A stretch of DNA of 64,000 bases, taken from contig NZ_CAESCH010000001.1 of the NCBI RefSeq assembly GCF_903166545.1, positions 124,001-188,000 on the forward strand. Direction: 5' to 3'. The stretch is from Metabacillus schmidteae. GTDB taxonomy: Bacteria > Bacillota > Bacilli > Bacillales > Bacillaceae. The translations under genes were made by a program, and so were the position numbers. The notes beneath the pieces are model-generated. The model had not been told where the DNA came from. It did not search any database and saw only the letters and a program-made list of their open reading frames with translations. Of the stretch, positions 9,083 through 17,899 are shown piece by piece (within the stretch, counting starts at the first letter, position 1; the number at the start of each line of letters is the position of its first letter).

Positions 9083-9250
9083 GAACAAAAGCGCAAGCGC
9101 CTTGATTAGCCCCGACAAGCATAAGCCCCAAATGAATAGAAGACGTTCTTTGTCTTCAATTCATTTGGGGCTTATGACCTCGAGGGGCTAGGCGCTGGAG
9201 CTGGATGTCGAAGCGCTTAGCCCCAGTTCAAGAATTTTATAATTTTTTAA
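9083..9250. repeat. Long AGCGCAAGCGCC / GGCGCTGGAGCTGG repeat
   Basis: A palindromic intergenic element. It starts with AAAAGCGCAAGCGCCTTGAT and carries an inner arm GCCCCAAATGAAT pairing with ATTCATTTGGGGC. It then has GGGGCTAGGCGCTGGAGCTGG. Elements of this type are scattered through Bacillus genomes. A deleted copy is at 3524 and a diverged one at 32355. Confidence 0.8.
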
Positions 9251-9254
9251 ACGA

Positions 9255-9296
9255 TAAAAAAGGGTATGACTCTCAATTAGAGTCATACCCTTTTTT
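9255..9296. terminator. Bidirectional terminator between convergent genes
   Basis: A strong stem AAGGGTATGACTCT/AGAGTCATACCCTT is flanked by an A-run on the left and a T-run on the right. It serves the small membrane protein gene from one side and qoxD from the other. Confidence 0.9.
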
Positions 9297-9300
9297 GCTT

Positions 9301-9585
9301 TTAGCCCATATCCCAAACCATTGCAAGCAGTGTACCAAAAATAGTCACTAACGCAATGATTACTCCGTAGTAGATGTTTGTATAAATAGCCGCTCTGTCT
9401 TCCGTTTCACCTGCGTGCATGAAGACAACAAGCTGAAGACCTGCTTGTATGAATGCTGTTACAAGAAGTACAGTCATCCCTACCGGAAACGACATATCAA
9501 AGAAGTAAACACCAAGTGCAACGACTGTAAGGACTAATGAAAAAACAAATCCCATAACTTGTTTAAGCGGAAATAATTCGCTCAT
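9301..9585 (-). CDS. qoxD: Cytochrome aa3 quinol oxidase subunit IV
   Basis: A 94-residue protein with three membrane segments, matching the size and topology of CyoD/QoxD. HAGETEDRAAIYTNIYYG near residues 55-72 is in the conserved loop of the family. It is a small structural subunit that assists assembly of the quinol oxidase. It is the last gene of qoxABCD, two bases after qoxC, so translation is likely coupled. A bidirectional terminator follows directly. Confidence 0.95.
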   Translation of the reverse strand: MSELFPLKQVMGFVFSLVLTVVALGVYFFDMSFPVGMTVLLVTAFIQAGLQLVVFMHAGETEDRAAIYTNIYYGVIIALVTIFGTLLAMVWDMG

Positions 9586-9587
9586 GT

Positions 9588-10184
9588 TTACATCATTCCT
9601 TTCAGATAGATGAAGCTAAAGATAAAGATCCAAACTACATCTAGGAAGTGCCAATAAAGTGAAAAGATAAACGACTTATTTGCTGTTTCTGGAGTTAATC
9701 CACGTTTTTTCACTTGCATTACAATAAATAATCCCCAGAAAAACCCTAGTGTTACGTGGGCACCGTGCGTTCCTAATGTCGTTAATAAAATTGACGTAAA
9801 GCCACTTACTCCAATACCTGCTCCCTCATGAGCATAATGAATAAATTCATATATCTCAATACCTAAGAACCCTAATCCTAAAATAAGTGTCACGACAAAG
9901 AAATTAATCATTGCCTTTACTCTACCAAGACGCATGGCATGGATACCAAGACCGATCGTAAAACTACTTGTTAAAAGTAAAAGTGTCTCAAGAATAACAG
10001 GCGTGATAACGAAGATTTCTGCTCCGTCAGGACCTGATCCTGTACGATTATATAATGTAAAGTAAGTTGCGAAAAGTGTTGCGAAAAGCATGATTTCCGC
10101 ACCAAGGAAAATCCAAAATCCAAAGATCTTTAATTGATTTTCTTCTGTACTATATTCAAGTGGAAGCGAGTTATCAATTTTCAT
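9588..10184 (-). CDS. qoxC: Cytochrome aa3 quinol oxidase subunit III
   Basis: A 198-residue protein with five membrane segments, the length of QoxC/CyoC-type subunit III. The N-terminal KIFGFWIFLGAEIMLFATLF and the later LGTHGAHVTLGFFWGLF are family hallmarks. It sits in the membrane against subunit I and contributes to proton uptake and stability. Two-base gaps separate it from qoxB and qoxD, consistent with a tightly coupled operon. Confidence 0.96.
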   Translation of the reverse strand: MKIDNSLPLEYSTEENQLKIFGFWIFLGAEIMLFATLFATYFTLYNRTGSGPDGAEIFVITPVILETLLLLTSSFTIGLGIHAMRLGRVKAMINFFVVTLILGLGFLGIEIYEFIHYAHEGAGIGVSGFTSILLTTLGTHGAHVTLGFFWGLFIVMQVKKRGLTPETANKSFIFSLYWHFLDVVWIFIFSFIYLKGMM

Positions 10185-10186
10185 GT

Positions 10187-12130
10187 TTAAGCACCTCGCA
10201 ATTCTGATTCAGTTTCTTCAATTTCTTTAACAGGAATATATCGACCATGATCTTTTTCGAACGAACGAAGTGTCATAAATACGAAAATCCCAATTGTTGT
10301 TATAATAGCTGGAATCCATAAGCTAAAGATCAGCGAGAAGCCCCATACAAAGAAGAAACAACTCATAATGAATGGCATACCACTGTTATTAGGCATATGA
10401 ATTTTCTTATATTCACCTTTGAATAGTTCATGACCGTGTTTCTTCGCATCCCAGAATGCTTCGCTTGTTTTCACTTCAGGTACAATTGCAAAGTTGTACT
10501 CTGGAACTGGAGTGTGTGTAGCCCACTCAAGTGTACGTGCATCCCAAGGATCTGAACCGATATTTCTTGGTGCATAACGAATGCTGTAATAGATGTTATA
10601 AGCGATTAACGCAAAACCGATCATCATAATTCCGGCACCGATAAATGACACCATATTTAATGGACCAAATCCAGTTGCTTCTGAATATGTGAAGCTACGA
10701 CGTACTTGACCGTCTAAACCAGTAATATACATTGGGATAAATGCTAGGACGAAACCGATAGAAAGTAACCACGCTGTCCATTTCCCAATTCTTTCGTTCA
10801 ACATAAAGCCGAACATTTTCGGCCAGTAATATGTTAATCCAGCAAGCATAGCGTACACTACACCAGGAATAATAACATTGTGGAAGTGAGCAACTAAGAA
10901 CATTGTATTATGGTATTGGTAGTCAGCTGCAGACATTGCAAGCATAACCCCTGTTACCCCACCTAATGTGAAAAGCGGGATGAATAGCATTGAATAAAGC
11001 ATTGGCGTTGTCATACGAATTTTACCTTTTCGCAGTGTGAACAACCAGTTAAAGATCTTAACCCCAGTCGGTACAGCAATCGCCATTGTTGTAATAGAGA
11101 AAATACTGTTTGTAAACGCACCTTGACCCATTGTAAAGAAGTGATGCGCCCATACTAAGAAAGAAAGAAGAGAAATTAACACCATTGACCAAACCATTGA
11201 CTTGTAGCCATATAGGTTACGACCTGAGAATGTTGAAATAATCTCACTATAAAGACCGAATGCCGGTAAAATCAAGATATATACTTCAGGATGTCCCCAA
11301 ACCCAGAACAAGTTCGCCCAAAGCATATCCATACCACCGTTATCGATCGTAAAGAAGTGGGTTCCAAATAGACGATCCATTGTTCCCATTGCAAGTGCAA
11401 CTGTTAATACAGGGAAAGCAAATACGATAATTAAGTTTGCAATAAGCGCAGACCAAGTGAACATTGGCATTTTCATTAATGTCATACCAGGTGCTCTCAT
11501 TTTCATGATCGTCGTAATAAAGTTAATACCCGTAAGCAGGGTTCCGATTCCGGCGATCTGTATCGCAATCATATAATAATTCGTTCCGACAGATTTACTG
11601 AATTCCTCACTAGCCAGTGGGAAATATGAAGTCCAACCTGCATCAGGTGATCCACCGACAACGAATGAAATGTTAAATAACATAGCTCCCATAAAGAACA
11701 ACCAGAAGCTTAAAGCATTCAGACGTGGAAATGCAACATCACGTGCTCCAATTTGCAGTGGAACAACTAAGTTCATGAAGAACATGATAAATGGCATTGC
11801 CATAAATAGAATCATAACAACACCATGAGTTGTAAAAATCTCATTATAATGCTGTGAATCTAGTAATGTATTATCAGGAACGGCAAGCTGTGCACGCAAC
11901 ATAATCGCGTCAACGCCACCGCGGAATAACATAACTAACGCAGAAATTAAATACATAATACCGATACGTTTATGGTCAACAGTCGTTAACCATTCACGCC
12001 ATAAATAACCCCATTTTTTAAAGTATGTTAATCCAGCAAGGATTGCAATCGTTGTTAATCCAATCGCAACCATTGCTGCATAGATCGCAAAACTTGGATG
12101 AGGTACGGCAAAACGATCAAAGAAATCCAT
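10187..12130 (-). CDS. qoxB: Cytochrome aa3 quinol oxidase subunit I
   Basis: A 647-residue haem-copper oxidase core subunit with about 14 membrane segments. WVWGHPEVYILILPAFG carries the CuB histidine and cross-linked tyrosine of the active site. WAHHFFTMG supplies the paired CuB histidines, and VAHFHNVI the haem-ligand histidines. It oxidises menaquinol and reduces oxygen to water while pumping protons. The length and C-terminal extension match quinol oxidases rather than cytochrome c oxidases. It is followed two bases later by qoxC. Confidence 0.98.
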   Translation of the reverse strand: MDFFDRFAVPHPSFAIYAAMVAIGLTTIAILAGLTYFKKWGYLWREWLTTVDHKRIGIMYLISALVMLFRGGVDAIMLRAQLAVPDNTLLDSQHYNEIFTTHGVVMILFMAMPFIMFFMNLVVPLQIGARDVAFPRLNALSFWLFFMGAMLFNISFVVGGSPDAGWTSYFPLASEEFSKSVGTNYYMIAIQIAGIGTLLTGINFITTIMKMRAPGMTLMKMPMFTWSALIANLIIVFAFPVLTVALAMGTMDRLFGTHFFTIDNGGMDMLWANLFWVWGHPEVYILILPAFGLYSEIISTFSGRNLYGYKSMVWSMVLISLLSFLVWAHHFFTMGQGAFTNSIFSITTMAIAVPTGVKIFNWLFTLRKGKIRMTTPMLYSMLFIPLFTLGGVTGVMLAMSAADYQYHNTMFLVAHFHNVIIPGVVYAMLAGLTYYWPKMFGFMLNERIGKWTAWLLSIGFVLAFIPMYITGLDGQVRRSFTYSEATGFGPLNMVSFIGAGIMMIGFALIAYNIYYSIRYAPRNIGSDPWDARTLEWATHTPVPEYNFAIVPEVKTSEAFWDAKKHGHELFKGEYKKIHMPNNSGMPFIMSCFFFVWGFSLIFSLWIPAIITTIGIFVFMTLRSFEKDHGRYIPVKEIEETESELRGA

Positions 12131-12235
12131 ACGTTTGTGACTCCTTTCGGAAATGAATTATTTGTAAAGAAGAAAATGTTTAACGGACAAGTTTTTCTTC
12201 ATTAGAACAAGTTAAGCTTAGTGATAAGCCAAATT

Positions 12236-13174
12236 TTAATGATTCATGTGTTCATGCTCTGATTGAGACATGTCTTCATGTTCTGAATGATCATCGTGAG
12301 ATTCCTCAGTTTCTGCATCAGAAGCTTCTTCTTCCTCAGCTTCACCATGATGATGTTCATTCGGAGGTGAGAACTCTAAATGAGTTCCAGTATATGTTAA
12401 CTGCCCAAGATGACCTGGTTCTAACAGCTCTGAAAATTCATCTTTTGTAAGAGGGTCAGCTGTTTCTTTTACTTCATCAACCCACTCATCAAATTCTTCC
12501 TGAGACATCGCTGTTACATTAAATGTATTTTCAGCAAATCCAGCACCACTAAAGTTAGAGTTACGGCCCATATACTCACCTGGTGCATCTGCAGCTAAAT
12601 GAAGTGTTGTAACGTGATCATTCATCGCATACTTCTGTCCACCAAGCTGCGGAATCCAGAAGCTTGTAATCGGTCCGTGTGAATACAATTTAAATTCAAG
12701 CGGACGATCAGTTGGTATATATAAGTAGTTAACTGTTTCAATATTTTCTTCAGGATAGCTAAAATGCCATTTCCAATCAGAAGATGATGCATACACAACT
12801 AAAGGCTCTTTATCTCCGTAGCCTTCCGGCTTTGCCTCTACAATATAGTTACTTTGAACAGATACAAAAGAAAGATAAGCAACAATTAAAATTGGTACAC
12901 CAACACAAATCGTTTCAACCCATACATTCCCGTGAATATGAGGCGGCTCATAATCATCAGGCTGCTTAGAAGCACGATATTTTACTAGCATGTAAATTAA
13001 AAGTCCAAATACAACAAGAACAATAAATAGCATAATACCCATTGTTAACAGAATGTCACTTGCTAGTCTTTCAGCCTGAGGCCCCTTTGGATCCAAAACC
13101 AATAACGGCTCACATCCAGATAAAACAGCAGCAATTGTTAACATAATCGCAAACAAAGACCATTTTAATTTCAT
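12236..13174 (-). CDS. qoxA: Cytochrome aa3 quinol oxidase subunit II
   Basis: A 312-residue lipoprotein-like subunit II. The N-terminus has a signal sequence ending in LSGC. Two membrane segments follow, then a cupredoxin domain (about residues 110-230). Quinol-oxidase subunits II lack the CuA-binding residues, and no CuA motif is seen. The last 45 residues are rich in His, Glu and Asp (EHHHGEAEEEE, then repeated HDDHSEHED-type runs), which is unusual. The ORF opens at 13207, but the ATG at 13174 has AAAGGAG and a proper signal peptide. First gene of qoxABCD. Confidence 0.93.
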   Translation of the reverse strand: MKLKWSLFAIMLTIAAVLSGCEPLLVLDPKGPQAERLASDILLTMGIMLFIVLVVFGLLIYMLVKYRASKQPDDYEPPHIHGNVWVETICVGVPILIVAYLSFVSVQSNYIVEAKPEGYGDKEPLVVYASSSDWKWHFSYPEENIETVNYLYIPTDRPLEFKLYSHGPITSFWIPQLGGQKYAMNDHVTTLHLAADAPGEYMGRNSNFSGAGFAENTFNVTAMSQEEFDEWVDEVKETADPLTKDEFSELLEPGHLGQLTYTGTHLEFSPPNEHHHGEAEEEEASDAETEESHDDHSEHEDMSQSEHEHMNH

Positions 13175-13573
13175 AAAAGTACTCCTTTCCTTTATGCATA
13201 GACACACTAGGATCTATACTATAGTTAGTTTGACTAACCACTAGCTAAAATGTTGTGAATTGCTTTTGTGAAGAAATGAACATAGTGAAACTCACATATA
13301 CGCGAGTAACACGTAATTCAATACCCACATCATAGCAGAGGACAAACCTGAAAGGTATATTTTTTAATTTTTGTCATGTAACGTTCAACGGTTGATCACG
13401 ATTTTGTAATAGTTTCTTCATAAAACGTTCACTTTTTTGGAAATAATATTGCTTACATGGATAGATAAAGGATTGTTTGGGGGTTATTTCTTACTTTTTA
13501 TGGATAAATGATAATCTACCATTCGACACATTTTGCTTACATTTATTACTAGTCCAATTCAAAAAGACCGCAT
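13175..13573. promoter_or_regulatory. qox promoter region
   Basis: About 400 bp without a gene between the SRPBCC gene's end and qoxA. On the minus strand an extended -10 (TGC then TATGAT, near 13335) is a possible qox start signal, with no good -35. No known operator could be assigned. Confidence 0.35.
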
Positions 13574-13580
13574 TCAGCGG
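13560..13580 (-). terminator. Short terminator after the SRPBCC gene
   Basis: On the minus strand CCGCTGAATGCGG is followed by TCTTTTTG. The stem overlaps the stop codon of the gene ending at 13574. Confidence 0.6.
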
Positions 13581-14035
13581 CCCACTCTCTCTTCAGCAAT
13601 CTTCTTAATATACCGATTTCTCTTAATTAAAAATTCTTTCATATACTGCTCTAAAAACAGTCGGTCCGCAAGCTTTCCAATAATGCCGAACGGGGAGGTG
13701 TAGTCGAATGTGTCGACCATAAGAGTGCCGGTTTCTTTTTCAATAAATTCGTGTACGTGGTAAAAACGTTTGAAGGCTCCTTTTTCCATTTCGTCGACGA
13801 AACGGTTAGGGAAGTCGAATTCAGTGATTCGAACGGTTAGGTTTTGCTTAACCCCAAAGTGTACAGCTTCCCAGGTGACGGTTTCGTTCAGTCCGATGAG
13901 ACCGCTTGTTACACCACCGATGGCACGTTCATTTGTTTGGCTTGTGGACTCGGTATGAATATCGATATCACGCGCAACATCAAAGCAAATGTTGCGCGGT
14001 GCATATATAAACATATCTGTTTTAATAATTGGCAC
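13574..14035 (-). CDS. SRPBCC superfamily protein
   Basis: A 153-residue protein with the helix-grip pattern of START/Bet v1-like proteins. It begins with a short strand (IIKTDMFIYAPRNICFDVAR), has alternating strands through the middle (TVTWEAVHFGVKQNLTVRI), and ends with a long C-terminal helix. Such proteins bind hydrophobic ligands or lipids and are sometimes annotated as cell-division-inhibitor-like. No catalytic residue is evident. The start is GTG behind AAGGAAG. It lies 35 bp after topB on the same strand and could be co-transcribed with it. Confidence 0.75.
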   Translation of the reverse strand: MPIIKTDMFIYAPRNICFDVARDIDIHTESTSQTNERAIGGVTSGLIGLNETVTWEAVHFGVKQNLTVRITEFDFPNRFVDEMEKGAFKRFYHVHEFIEKETGTLMVDTFDYTSPFGIIGKLADRLFLEQYMKEFLIKRNRYIKKIAEERVGR

Positions 14036-14070
14036 GTTGGATCTTCCTTATCTTTAGCGTTTCACAGTTG

Positions 14071-16248
14071 TTATTCTTTAAGATTCAACTTTGCTAACGC
14101 ATCTGCTAATGCGTTATTTGAAAAGTTATCATCTTGCTTTTTCATGTAATTTGAGACTTCACGTTTTGATACCTTACTATTTTGATTCTTTTTACGTCTT
14201 TCCTGGAAGGTAGACATTTTTTCGCGGTGGCCGCATTTACAAACAAATAGTTGACCTTCTCCTTGGCCTCGTAACTCTAACTTTTTGTGACAATTTGGAC
14301 AGCGGGCATTTGTCACCTTTGAGATACCTTTTCGATAACCGCATTCACGATCCTGGCAAACATGCATTTTACCTTTCTTTCCGTTTACTTCCAGCATTAG
14401 TTTGCCACATTCAGGGCACTTGCTTCCTGTCAGATTATCGTGCTTAAATTTCTGTTCACTATTTTTTATTTCATTTACTACTTCTTTCGCATATTGCTTC
14501 ATTTCGTTTAAAAAGACTTGTTTTGGTAGAGCACCTTTGGAAATTTTCGTTAGCTTTTGCTCCCATTCTGCTGTGAGAACAGGTGACTTTAATTCTTCTG
14601 GAACCAACGTTAAAAGCTGCTTACCCTTTGATGTAATGAAGAGTTCTTTGCCTTTTTTCTCTATTAAAAAACTACTATACAGCTTTTCAATAATATCAGC
14701 TCTTGTTGCAACGGTTCCAAGTCCGCCTGTTTCCCCAATCGTTTTAATCAGATCCTTGCTTTCACCTGCCATGTATTTTGTTGGATTTTCCATAGCTGAA
14801 AGTAGTGTTGCTTCATTGAATCTGGCAGGCGGCTTTGTTTCTCCAGTTGTTTTGGAGATAGCTCTTAACGAAAACGTATCACCTTCTGATAAAGCTGGAA
14901 GTGTTTGATCATCTTCACTGTCTTCGTCTACATGGTCACTGTATACTTCTTTCCAGCCTGGAGAGATGACACGCTTTCCCTTTGCCAAAAACGATTCATC
15001 ACCAATTTTAGCTGTCACAACTGTTTGTTCATATTGATAAGCAGGTGAAAGAACAGCAACAAAACGTTTAACGACAAGGTCATAGATTTTCCGTTCTTTA
15101 TCTGATAATGCACTTAATGGTACAGATTCTTCTGTCGGAATGATGGCGTGGTGATCTGATACCTTTTGATCATCTACGAATGATTTATTTGCTTTAATAG
15201 GCTTGCTTAAAATCTTTGCAATAGCTGGTGCATATGGTTTGATCCGGCACGCTTCAAGGCGATCCTTTAAGGTTGCTACAATGTCGCTTGTAATATAGCG
15301 TGAATCTGTTCGTGGATATGTTAACACTTTATGCTGTTCATAGAGCTTTTGCATAATGGAAAGTGTTTCTTTTGCTGAATAACCAAACCGCTTATTTGCA
15401 TCTCGTTGCAGCTCGGTTAAATCGTAAAGAGCAGGCGAATATGTCTTTTTAGGCGTAACCTTCACATTGACTATCTTGGTCTCTTTTCCTTTTAGCTGAC
15501 CGAGCTTTCTATCAATCGATTCGGCATCAAATGATTTCGTATCGTTTGTCTTTGCATCCTGCCAGGTGAATGATAGTCCCTTCTCGGTTACAGCTTTGAT
15601 TCCATAAAATTTCTTAGGCTTAAAGCTTCGGATTTCTTCCTCGCGCTGAGCAATCATCGCTAATGTTGGTGTTTGGACACGTCCTGAAGATAGCTGTGCA
15701 TTGTATTTGGTTGTGAGCGCACGTGTTGCGTTTAAGCCAACAATCCAGTCTGCTTCTGCCCTTGCTACGGCTGATGCATAAAGATTTTCATATTCTTTTC
15801 CACTTTTAAGCTTGCGGAAGCCTTCTTTAATCGCTTTATCTGTGACAGAAGATATCCAAAGTCTTTTAATTGGTTTGTTTACATGAGCTTTTTCTAAGAT
15901 CCATCGTGCGACAAGCTCCCCTTCACGCCCTGCATCTGTTGCAATTACAATGTCACGCACATCCTTGCGCAATAACTGTGATTTGACCGTTTGAAATTGC
16001 TTACCTGTTTTTTTAATAACCACTAGCTTAAGCGGTGCGGGCAGCATTGGCAAATCTTCCAAGCGCCATGATTTATATTGATCTCCATAGCTTTCCGGAT
16101 CAGCCAATGTCACAAGGTGCCCAAGTGCCCATGTAACAATATACTGATCTCCCTCAAGAAAACCATTTCCTTTCTTATGACAATGTAACACTCTAGCTAA
16201 ATCTCTCCCAACAGAAGGTTTCTCAGCTAGAACGACTGTTTTACTCAT
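14071..16248 (-). CDS. topB: DNA topoisomerase III
   Basis: A 725-residue type IA topoisomerase, close to the usual Bacillus TopB length. The N-terminal Toprim domain begins VVLAEKPSVGRDLARVL and includes IATDAGREGELVAR. The catalytic tyrosine lies in LTYPRTDSRYI near residue 315, and SSGRVQTPTLAMI is conserved. The C-terminal 120 residues hold two cysteine-rich zinc ribbons (CPECGKLML and CPNCHKKLEL). It relaxes negative supercoils and decatenates replication or recombination intermediates. It starts at ATG behind GAAAGGATG. It probably forms a two-gene unit with the SRPBCC gene. Confidence 0.97.
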   Translation of the reverse strand: MSKTVVLAEKPSVGRDLARVLHCHKKGNGFLEGDQYIVTWALGHLVTLADPESYGDQYKSWRLEDLPMLPAPLKLVVIKKTGKQFQTVKSQLLRKDVRDIVIATDAGREGELVARWILEKAHVNKPIKRLWISSVTDKAIKEGFRKLKSGKEYENLYASAVARAEADWIVGLNATRALTTKYNAQLSSGRVQTPTLAMIAQREEEIRSFKPKKFYGIKAVTEKGLSFTWQDAKTNDTKSFDAESIDRKLGQLKGKETKIVNVKVTPKKTYSPALYDLTELQRDANKRFGYSAKETLSIMQKLYEQHKVLTYPRTDSRYITSDIVATLKDRLEACRIKPYAPAIAKILSKPIKANKSFVDDQKVSDHHAIIPTEESVPLSALSDKERKIYDLVVKRFVAVLSPAYQYEQTVVTAKIGDESFLAKGKRVISPGWKEVYSDHVDEDSEDDQTLPALSEGDTFSLRAISKTTGETKPPARFNEATLLSAMENPTKYMAGESKDLIKTIGETGGLGTVATRADIIEKLYSSFLIEKKGKELFITSKGKQLLTLVPEELKSPVLTAEWEQKLTKISKGALPKQVFLNEMKQYAKEVVNEIKNSEQKFKHDNLTGSKCPECGKLMLEVNGKKGKMHVCQDRECGYRKGISKVTNARCPNCHKKLELRGQGEGQLFVCKCGHREKMSTFQERRKKNQNSKVSKREVSNYMKKQDDNFSNNALADALAKLNLKE

Positions 16249-16303
16249 CGAAACATCCTTTCGTAACTACATTCTGTTTCTATTATAGATGAATTCGGGA
16301 CAA

Positions 16304-16350
16304 AGGGACAGGTTCCTTGTCCCACGGGGTGGGACGAGGAACCTGTCCCT
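16304..16350. repeat. GGGACAGGTTCC palindromic repeat
   Basis: Two arms, AGGGACAGGTTCCTTGTCCC and GGGACGAGGAACCTGTCCCT, are near-perfect inverted repeats over about 22 bp with a tiny loop. Similar elements are familiar as dispersed intergenic repeats in Bacillaceae. It lies between the topB start and the rsbR-like gene's end. Confidence 0.75.
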
Positions 16351-16362
16351 GCGGACCATAAA

Positions 16363-16397
16363 GTAAAAAACGCAGAACACTCGTTCTGCGTTTTTTA
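16363..16397 (-). terminator. Terminator after the RsbR-like gene
   Basis: CGCAGAAC/GTTCTGCG stem with A- and T-runs on either side, overlapping the stop codon of the gene ending at 16395. The flanking runs make it usable on both strands. Confidence 0.9.
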
Positions 16398-17237
16398 CTT
16401 TAATGCATACAACTGTTCCAACGCACTGGCTAATGATGCAGTTGTTTTAATTTCTCCAAAATCAAGACCAAGCTGGATAGCTGTTTGGGCAATTTCTGGT
16501 CTTATTCCAGATAAAATAGCAGTAATACCCAGTAATTGCAGTGCTCTTATTAAACTAAATATTTCCTGTGCTACCATTGTATCGATAATAACAACACCTG
16601 ATAAATCAATACATAAGTAATCAACATCCAAATTAGCACATTGTTTTAATGTATTTTCTATAATTAATTTTGCTCTTGCCGTATCAATATCTCCTATTAG
16701 AGGAAGCAGAGCTACTCTGTTTTGGAGAGAGATAACCGGTGCACTTAGTTCATTAATGACTTCCTTTTGTGCCGCCAGTTGTCTCATCGTATTCTTATGA
16801 GCTTGATCAATATAAATGTAAATAGATAATTGGCAGATTTTTCTCACCTTTTCTAACCAAAGGAAAAGTCTGTCAACATCGATTTTATCTATATTTTGTT
16901 TGTAGAAATTCTTTATGTAGGTTATATAAACTTCCTGTGTTCTACCAAACTCCCTAACAACGTAATGCACTGGCGTATCCAGATGTTTCTGGTCTCGGGC
17001 TAATTCTTCCGACCATTCTGTAAATTCCTTGAAAAACTGATCTTCTTCTTTTTTGAAAATCCTATGTAAACGTAGAAAATAATCTTGATTTTGCTCCTTT
17101 AAGGCTTGGATAACTTTTGGATCTCTTGAAGAATAAACAGAATTGGGATCTTCATCCTCCACAAGATGATACCAATCCTCTGTCATTTGCCAAGAGTTTT
17201 CTACTAAGTAATTATATAGCTCTATATTTCTATGCAT
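16395..17237 (-). CDS. RsbR-like STAS domain protein (stressosome type)
   Basis: A 280-residue protein. Residues 1-150 are helical and resemble the non-haem-globin sensory half of RsbR paralogues. Residues 160-275 form a STAS domain. The phosphorylation-site region reads NELSAPVIS, with a serine (165) where RsbRA has a threonine. The second site DLSGVVIIDTMVAQ keeps the threonine (220). In B. subtilis such proteins build the stressosome that controls SigB; no rsbS or rsbT is nearby. It lies 20 bp after liaR on the same strand, so it may be expressed with the lia operon. Confidence 0.85.
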   Translation of the reverse strand: MHRNIELYNYLVENSWQMTEDWYHLVEDEDPNSVYSSRDPKVIQALKEQNQDYFLRLHRIFKKEEDQFFKEFTEWSEELARDQKHLDTPVHYVVREFGRTQEVYITYIKNFYKQNIDKIDVDRLFLWLEKVRKICQLSIYIYIDQAHKNTMRQLAAQKEVINELSAPVISLQNRVALLPLIGDIDTARAKLIIENTLKQCANLDVDYLCIDLSGVVIIDTMVAQEIFSLIRALQLLGITAILSGIRPEIAQTAIQLGLDFGEIKTTASLASALEQLYALK

Positions 17238-17257
17238 ATGCTGTCTCTCCTTAGTAT

Positions 17258-17899
17258 TTATTTTACAAGTGAATGTTTAAATGCATAAATAACCGCTTGT
17301 GTTCGGTCTTGTACATCAAGTTTACTTAAAATATTACTCACATGTGTTTTAGCTGTTTTTAGCGCAATAAATAATTCATCAGCGATTTCCTGATTCGTTT
17401 TTCCCTCAGCCATAAGCATTAAAATTTCCATTTCCCTGGAGGTTAGTTGATCGTGCAGATGAACCGCATCCTTTTGGCGCATTTTCATCATCATTTTCCC
17501 TGTTACCTCAGGCTCCAGTATAGATTGTCCATGAAAGGTCGCCCGGACTGCATTCGCAATTTCACTTGCTTTTGATGTTTTTAAAAGATAGCTGGTTGCA
17601 CCTGCTTCAAGAGCCGGGTATACTTTTTCATCATCAAGGAAGCTAGTCACAATAATAATTTTTGCCTCTGGCCATGCATTCATAATTTCCTTGGTTGCTT
17701 CGATTCCATCCATTTCGTTCATGACTAAATCCATTAAAATCACATCCGGACGAAGCTCCAGGCATAGTTCTACACCTTTACGTCCATTATCAGCTTCACC
17801 GATTACTTCAATATCGGGCTGTGCGGAAAGGTAGGATAGAACTCCGATTCTCACCATTTCATGATCATCAACAAATACGACTTTAATCATTTTCTTCAC
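17258..17899 (-). CDS. liaR: Response regulator LiaR
   Basis: A 213-residue NarL/LuxR-type regulator. The receiver domain has the acidic pair at residues 11-12 and the phosphoacceptor aspartate at 57 (ILMDLVMNEMDG). The C-terminal HTH has LTSREMEILMLMAEGKTNQEI. Its overlap with liaS by 17 bp and its place after liaF identify it as LiaR, which activates its own operon when LiaS detects damage to the lipid II cycle. It starts at ATG. Confidence 0.94.
   Translation of the reverse strand: MKKMIKVVFVDDHEMVRIGVLSYLSAQPDIEVIGEADNGRKGVELCLELRPDVILMDLVMNEMDGIEATKEIMNAWPEAKIIIVTSFLDDEKVYPALEAGATSYLLKTSKASEIANAVRATFHGQSILEPEVTGKMMMKMRQKDAVHLHDQLTSREMEILMLMAEGKTNQEIADELFIALKTAKTHVSNILSKLDVQDRTQAVIYAFKHSLVK

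Noticed and set aside
13770..14149. Plus-strand ORFs opposite the SRPBCC gene
   Set aside because: Shadows of the minus-strand gene, with no ribosome binding sites and no recognisable protein features.
14402..14908. 168-residue plus-strand ORF inside topB
   Set aside because: It lies fully antisense to conserved topB sequence and has low-complexity Ser/Phe-rich composition.
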